Part shown: in pieces, positions 58,749 to 64,000 of the stretch
Layout: every line of letters starts with the position of its first letter
Numbering within the stretch: the first letter of the stretch is position 1
Origin: Sialis fuliginosa
Lineage: Eukaryota; Arthropoda; Insecta; Megaloptera; Sialidae
Assembly: GCA_961205875.1 (NCBI GenBank)
Contig: OY540811.1
Coordinates: 21,197,248-21,261,247, forward strand
DNA length: 64,000 nucleotides
Reading direction: 5' to 3'
Made by a program: the position numbers and the translations under genes
The notes under the pieces: generated by a model
Database searches by the model: none
Seen by the model: the letters and a program-made list of their open reading frames with translations, nothing else
What the model was told of the DNA's origin: nothing

Positions 58749-61734
58749 GTGAAAAATACAAAAATTAAAAAGAAAGAGATATGCAGTATGGACTCAGAAT
58801 GGCAGATTAAACGTAAGTTAACCACAAAAATTTTATACACAAATTTCATTGTAATTTATAAGATTTTTCCATTCAAAACTTTAAACGCGTTTTTCTCGAA
58901 ACTACCTTTTCCATGCGGTTTGCACAATAACTCAAAAAAAATAAAAAATATTTTTAAATGTTTTTCTTTTATATATTCTATAGTCTGTCGAGCGTTATAT
59001 CGAAGTTTCACCGTAATTAAATCGTATTCAAATTAAATGTTTTATTATATTGCATAATGAAATTTTCATTGGCTCGGTAATATGGGTATAACGTCCATAA
59101 GAAATTTCATTTCATTGTTTACTCTGCAATATAAGAGCAGGATAATAATTTGTCGCAGAAGTTAAGAATTGAAATAGCGGCGTATGAATATGCATTTTCT
59201 TTTAAAAAAATAGAATTAATTTACTTTTATTTATTTTATAATATTTTGTTTACCCAAATATTTTTTATTTACGATTTCAAAATTAGAAATAAACAAAATT
59301 TAAAATCCATAAATACCAAAATCTATTATTTAATAGTATTTATTTTATAACAATTATAATGCATTTATAATTTATGTATGATGTATCAAAATTATCTTTT
59401 TAACATTTTGCGCATATACTTTATGAATATTTTCATATATCGAGCATACTAAAGACTGTTAAGTTACTTTTGTTTTAAATCTTAAATTAAATAAAGTTTT
59501 AGCTTTTTACACAAATATCTTTTGCTACACAGTTCCTATGCAATATCATTGTCTATATTTACATTACGTTAATACATATTAAAACGCACACTTTCAAAAC
59601 TAAATGTGATAATGTTAACATACATATGTACACATACTAACGTATTTTTGATGTAAAAACGAGATAATTTCTATGTAGAAGGGTATGGCAGTTTATAAGA
59701 CATGCCAGTTTGAACGTGTTAATATAAATTCTTATATTTCCCACCTTTACTTTTATGCAAAGCGAATGTCATAAACTCAAAGAATTTCTCAGAATGTGTA
59801 GAATAGAGAATGTTTTTCTTTGCTTGCAGTAAAGAAGTTTGTCGTAAAACAAACTGCAATTTTGCTGAGCGTTTCTTCAAGATTCATTACAAATTCACAG
59901 ATCTTAAATTGCGTTTCGTTCGTCTTCTTTTTCTTCAACTTTTATCCTTTGACATCGTAAATTATAATTTGGTAAAAGCAAAAAATATAATAATAAATCA
60001 TCTTCATTGGTGAAAGTTTTAGACTTGCATTAGTAAATTTGAGTTAATGTTCTTGACATGGTTTTTAATAAATTATGGTTTTTTGTATGATTTTATTTAA
60101 TTTTTCTATTATTGTATTTAGATACCCGTTTTATTGTACAAAAGACAGTCAAAAAACATCAGCCATTAATTTAATAATAAAAAAAGTAGAGCGAAATATA
60201 AATTAGGTAATACAGAGAAGTTAATCATTTAGAAAACCCACAGAGAAAATCAATATTTTTATAATAACGGGTATGTACACATTTATATACCTATTATGGA
60301 GTTAATTATTATATCAATATCACAACTACCATGTCTTATACTTTAATTTTTATTAAAATATCATTAGCAAGTAATAATACCGTCTTAATCTAATTATGCA
60401 TTATAAATTGTTGATTTATTTACATCGTTAACTAATTCTAGGGTCTCAGGTTTTCTAACAGTAAAAGTTCCATCAAACTCGGTTCAGTAATTTTCATAAT
60501 AAGTCAGACAGGCAGACAAAGTTCTAAAGACTGTCAAAACGAATTATATTGTCTGTTAATTGACGTGTAGATCCCCTAAAAAATACAAGTAAGTGTGATA
60601 AAAATTCAATGATAGTAGTAGTATATGATGTACAACAAGAAAGTTCTTATATAAATATTATCGTTGAGGAGAAAATTACTTATCCAAGATATAGGTATTG
60701 AAGTTTATAGTTTTGATGTAACAGTTGTCTAAAATGGTACACGAAGAAGGTAGAAATACAAAATTGTAGATCATTTTATATTTGATTTTAATTCTTTATC
60801 TTATCTTAAGCAGTTTGTCAATTTATCCAACCCATTGAATAAGTTGACTTCTTTGTATTGTTTCAAAAAATGTATTACTTTTTAATATATTTTGTTATTT
60901 ATTTTCGTTAATATTTATGTTAATGCCAAAAGTCATGTGGCTATTACATAACTTCCCCTACTTCCTCCCATGACCTGAATAATCTGTTCGTATTAAACCG
61001 GAACTAAAACCAGACCTCAAATCAGAATTAAACCGGTATTTCTTGCGGTTCTCTGATTTATATTCTAAACAATCTGTATGATTGCAAACATTGCAGATGA
61101 TCTTGTACTATCACTTGAAGTAATTGTTGTTCTAAGTTGAACGAGAATCCTTGCGATTCAACCGAATTCATAATTAATTTTGTAACAGACTTGTTACAAA
61201 GCAGTGTAGTAGTTGTTATACATAGACATGTTCGCCGGATGAACAAGCTATCATATCATGACGTTGCAGATGAACACGAATTAAATTATGTCAGAATAAT
61301 GCGTGCTACAAAATGACTTTGGTGAAGTGATTTTCATTCATATTGTAATGCTGATAATATAAAACTAATAAACCAACTGCGATGGTGATATTATATCGCA
61401 AGTGCTGTTCTTAGGCGGAAATAGTTAATCTTATTGTTAGAAAACAAACATCAGAAAATTGAGGGTTTTGCTTATTTATTATTAGAGCCTTTATTACATT
61501 ATAGATAATACATTATATATAAGAAATACTATAGTGTAATTAGTCAACTTTTATATCAGTCTTCATAATATTTTTATGACCATAGTTAAAGACAGTTTAT
61601 TATATATTTGATTATAGTTATTGATCGTAAAAAATAAAATGGCGACTACCAAGTTATCACTGACAGTTACAGTTACGTAGTTATATAATAATTTTTTTTA
61701 ATATCAGTATAAACCAGTATTATATTGTGATAAC
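58749..61734. other. AT-rich non-coding stretch
   Basis: Several 60-95 codon open frames are low-complexity Lys/Phe/Ile runs with no motif. No repeat or structure identified. Confidence 0.4.
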
Positions 61735-62255
61735 CAGGTACTTGAACCAGAATTTATTTATGTTTCGAGTTCGGTTCGGGTTCAAATATAAATTTTGGTT
61801 CGGGTTTGGGTTAAGCATAGTGCAAACTATTTGGGTTCGAAAACTGTTTTTTAAGGGTTCAGGTTCAAGTTTGTATATAATTGGAAGAAAATATTTTGTT
61901 CGAAAAAAAAAATTATAATTAACAAATAAAACATTCTTTGTAGAAAAAAAAACATGAATAGCCTTTAAAATATTGCTAAAAAGAAGGGCAAAATATAAAA
62001 TTACATTTCAAAGATTGAAATCTCTACTTTTCAAATTTGTTTGCAGTTAGTTATAGAATTAAAAAAGAAAGTAAAAAATATGTAAATTTTAGTAGAGGAC
62101 TTGATAATTTCTTTTAAAAAATGATTGGAAAAAAATATTAAAAATAATTTATTGAACTTTTTTAAAATATATGGTTACCAGTTATCCATAAAAAGGTACG
62201 GTTTGGGTTCAGGTTAATGAAAAATACAGGTTTTTTTGGTTTTCGAGTTCGGGTT
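61735..62255 (+). mobile_element. GGTTCGGGTT-rich dispersed repeat, copy 2
   Basis: It starts CAGGTACTTGAACCAGAATTT and ends near GGTTCAGGTTAATGAAAAAT plus GTTCGGGTTTTT, colinear with the copy at 5936-6513 (for example AAATATAAATTTTGGTTCGG in both). An internal deletion makes it slightly shorter. Confidence 0.7.
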
Positions 62256-62324
62256 TTTTTTTGCACATTTTACTCTCTAGAAGCTTAAAATAACCAAAAA
62301 ATAAGGTAAATAGGCTTTATTTTT

Positions 62325-62401
62325 TAATATATTACACGGGTGTCACTCCAATGAGGGTGACATCCGGGGTGTTCCCCCCCTTCCCATTAGCGACGCCACT
62401 G
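62325..62401 (-). mobile_element. Terminal fragment of a hAT-like element
   Basis: Read on the minus strand it starts CAGTGGCGTCGCTAATGGGA, the common CAGTGGCG transposon terminus, followed by a G-rich run and GGATGTCACCCTCATTGG. Only this end is seen. Confidence 0.45.
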
Positions 62402-63879
62402 CACATACTGATAATCAAAATGCACCAAAAAGATGAAAATATTTCCAGATTACCTCTATTGAGAAAAATTATCAAATATTCTATGTAGTGTAATTAAACA
62501 AAATCACGTATTTTATTAAAGAAACATGATCAAATATTTGTCAAAGATCTTTGACATATTTATTTGATAATGTAATAAAAGCCTAAGTTCAAAGAATACT
62601 ATTTGCTTCAGAACGGTCTATTTATAATATATATAGAGCTTGCACGTAATTATTTTTTACAAAAAACAAATCATTTTTAGTTATCATGCAATCAAAGAAG
62701 TGGTTAAATCGTAAATATTCAATTTTGTTTTATAACAAAAATTGTCTTCATCTCTGGGTTACATAAGCTCGGGTAGAGGGGATTTAATAAATAGCCTTCA
62801 CTCTGGATTGCATAATTTCAAAAATTACGACATTGACAGCAGATATTTTGATTACGGGTTGCCGGAAGGCAGTCAGTTAGTATCAGTCCGCCAAGTCAGT
62901 AATGGATACTCAGTACTAGGCGTGGTGTTATTATTTTTTTATTATCGATAATTCAGTGACGTTTTTTCGGCTCTAAATTCTAAAGCTAGAATTGTTATGT
63001 GTAATATTAGTGTTAATCGTTGTATTGTTATTTTTTATTGCCAGTGGATAATTATTCAATAAGTGTATTATGGTATTACATTAACATAACCCATGTGAAG
63101 TAAATTTAATTATTCTAATTATATATACTTTTGATTATAAAAACTGTTACCTTTTTTATTTCGTTGGTCGTATAATTGTAATAGTTTTATTTATAATTTG
63201 AAATATTTAAATAATTTTATATCAATACCTCGTTGTTCAAATCGACAGTTTGTAGTTGCTGCTCTATAATTAACAAGTTATTAATGAAATGTTCAATGCA
63301 ATCCGTCGCTTCAGTCAGTATCAATAACAGCTGCTACTAATCATATTTGTATTGAACATAGGCAACAGTAAGTTAAAATTAATAACCTATATATTGTATG
63401 AATACTTTTTAAATCATTATTTAGTATGAGCATTGAGTAAAGAATAACAAGAGAAACAACGCAATGTATTTTGATGAAACGGGGACGATGTTCCAAGCTC
63501 TAGATGGCAGCACTCAAGCCATCTTACAATCGGAACTTGAACTAACTTATTATCCAAGATACAAAATTATCCGTCCCGTACCCCTCGCTTGACAGCTCGC
63601 TAAGCTTAAGCTCCGCCTTTACCCAAACCAGTTTAATATATATATTACTAGTTTCTGTTCATGATATTGTAAACATCGACGCTTAACTATTTCACACGTT
63701 GTGACTTGTGATTCGTATTATTATTTTATTTTTAACCTTCCGTCGGGCGCGACTGATATATTTGATACATTTCTAACATGAATAAGTATTTATATGTAAT
63801 TGAAAAAGTTATGTTAGTAGTTGGAAAATTTATTGGTATAATAAATGTATTATTAAAATTAAAATAATGAACAAACTCT
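62402..63879. other. AT-rich non-coding stretch near right edge
   Basis: GC-richer bits near 62,750-62,920 and 63,470-63,610. A 42-codon frame from ATG 63464 (MYFDETGTMFQALDGSTQA onward) is unrecognised, and its CTAGATGGCAGCAC core resembles dispersed sequence. No C2A exon of the BAIAP3-like gene found. Confidence 0.3.
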
Positions 63880-63955
63880 TTTTTAGGGTTCCGAAGAAAC
63901 CCTATTAATCTCACTTTGTCGTCCGTCCGTCCGTCATTATCAGTCAAAGCAAAAT
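63880..63955 (-). mobile_element. Fragment of the GGGTTCCGTAGTC family, 3' end
   Basis: TTTTTTAGGGTTCCGAAGAA followed by a GTCCGTCCGTCCGTC run, the reverse complement of the family's closing GACGGACGG and GGAACCCTAAAAAA. Confidence 0.55.
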
Positions 63956-64000
63956 ATCTCGTTAACTATATAAGCGAATAACTTGTTTTTACTGAACATG

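Noticed and set aside
1..64000. CRISPR arrays, operons, phage or bacterial islands
   Set aside because: No regularly spaced repeats; all recognised genes are spliced animal genes.

Overview
This window is animal nuclear DNA, most likely from a moth or butterfly (Lepidoptera). It is strongly AT-rich. Coding exons are short, separated by long introns with GT/AG borders, and surrounded by many degraded transposons. The order is suggested by several dispersed repeats whose wording I associate with lepidopteran genomes. These are a block opening with a CTGCTACCCGCGGCTTCGC-like motif (about 6.56-7.37 kb) and a family containing GCCAAGTGCGTGTTGGGC plus AGGGTTCCGTAGTC (42.7, 56.7 and 58.1 kb, and a fragment at 63.9 kb). 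The order is an inference; I cannot name a species.

Two protein-coding genes can be reconstructed, and they converge tail to tail. The first, on the + strand, is the myocardin-related transcription factor gene (Mrtf). Four coding exons lie between 26,697 and 33,350. They carry three actin-binding RPEL motifs, a basic region, a Gln-rich box, a SAP domain, a coiled coil and acidic C-terminal motifs. The start codon and 5' exon(s) are upstream and were not located. A 69-nt intron (31,692-31,760) interrupts the SAP domain. It has no stop and keeps frame, so a naive ORF reads straight through it.

The second gene, on the - strand, is a BAIAP3/Munc13-4 (Drosophila staccato/unc-13-4A type) C2-MUN-C2 protein. 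I traced twelve exons from 54,897 down to a stop at 37,221, with all eleven intron phases consistent. The exons encode the second half of C2A, the MUN domain (MHD1 and MHD2), a complete C2B and the C-terminus. The 5' exons lie beyond 54.9 kb and probably outside the window.

Layout. 1-26.7 kb: presumed 5' flank and/or first intron of Mrtf, with a few GC-rich islands (about 0.15-0.27, 1.0-1.25, 14.1-14.35 and 19.4-19.64 kb) in a field of transposon remains. 26.7-33.35 kb: Mrtf coding exons, with a CpG-rich island at 29.46-29.65 kb in an intron that may be an alternative promoter. 33.35-37.2 kb: shared 3' flank. 37.2-54.9 kb: the BAIAP3-like gene with transposons in its introns. 54.9-64 kb: probable first-intron sequence of that gene, rich in repeats.

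Mobile DNA is the main structural theme. There is a 470-570 bp TA-flanked element present three times, one copy apparently inserted inside a hAT-like element, and a 2-kb element with 3-bp target duplications and a transposase fragment. Several hAT-type MITEs occur (one with a perfect 8-bp target duplication), with foldback MITEs, a mariner remnant and a LINE reverse-transcriptase remnant. I found no bacterial, viral or CRISPR-like system, and no convincing novel system. The strongest leads are the frame-preserving SAP-domain intron, the intronic CpG island of Mrtf, and the unclassified 2-kb DNA transposon.
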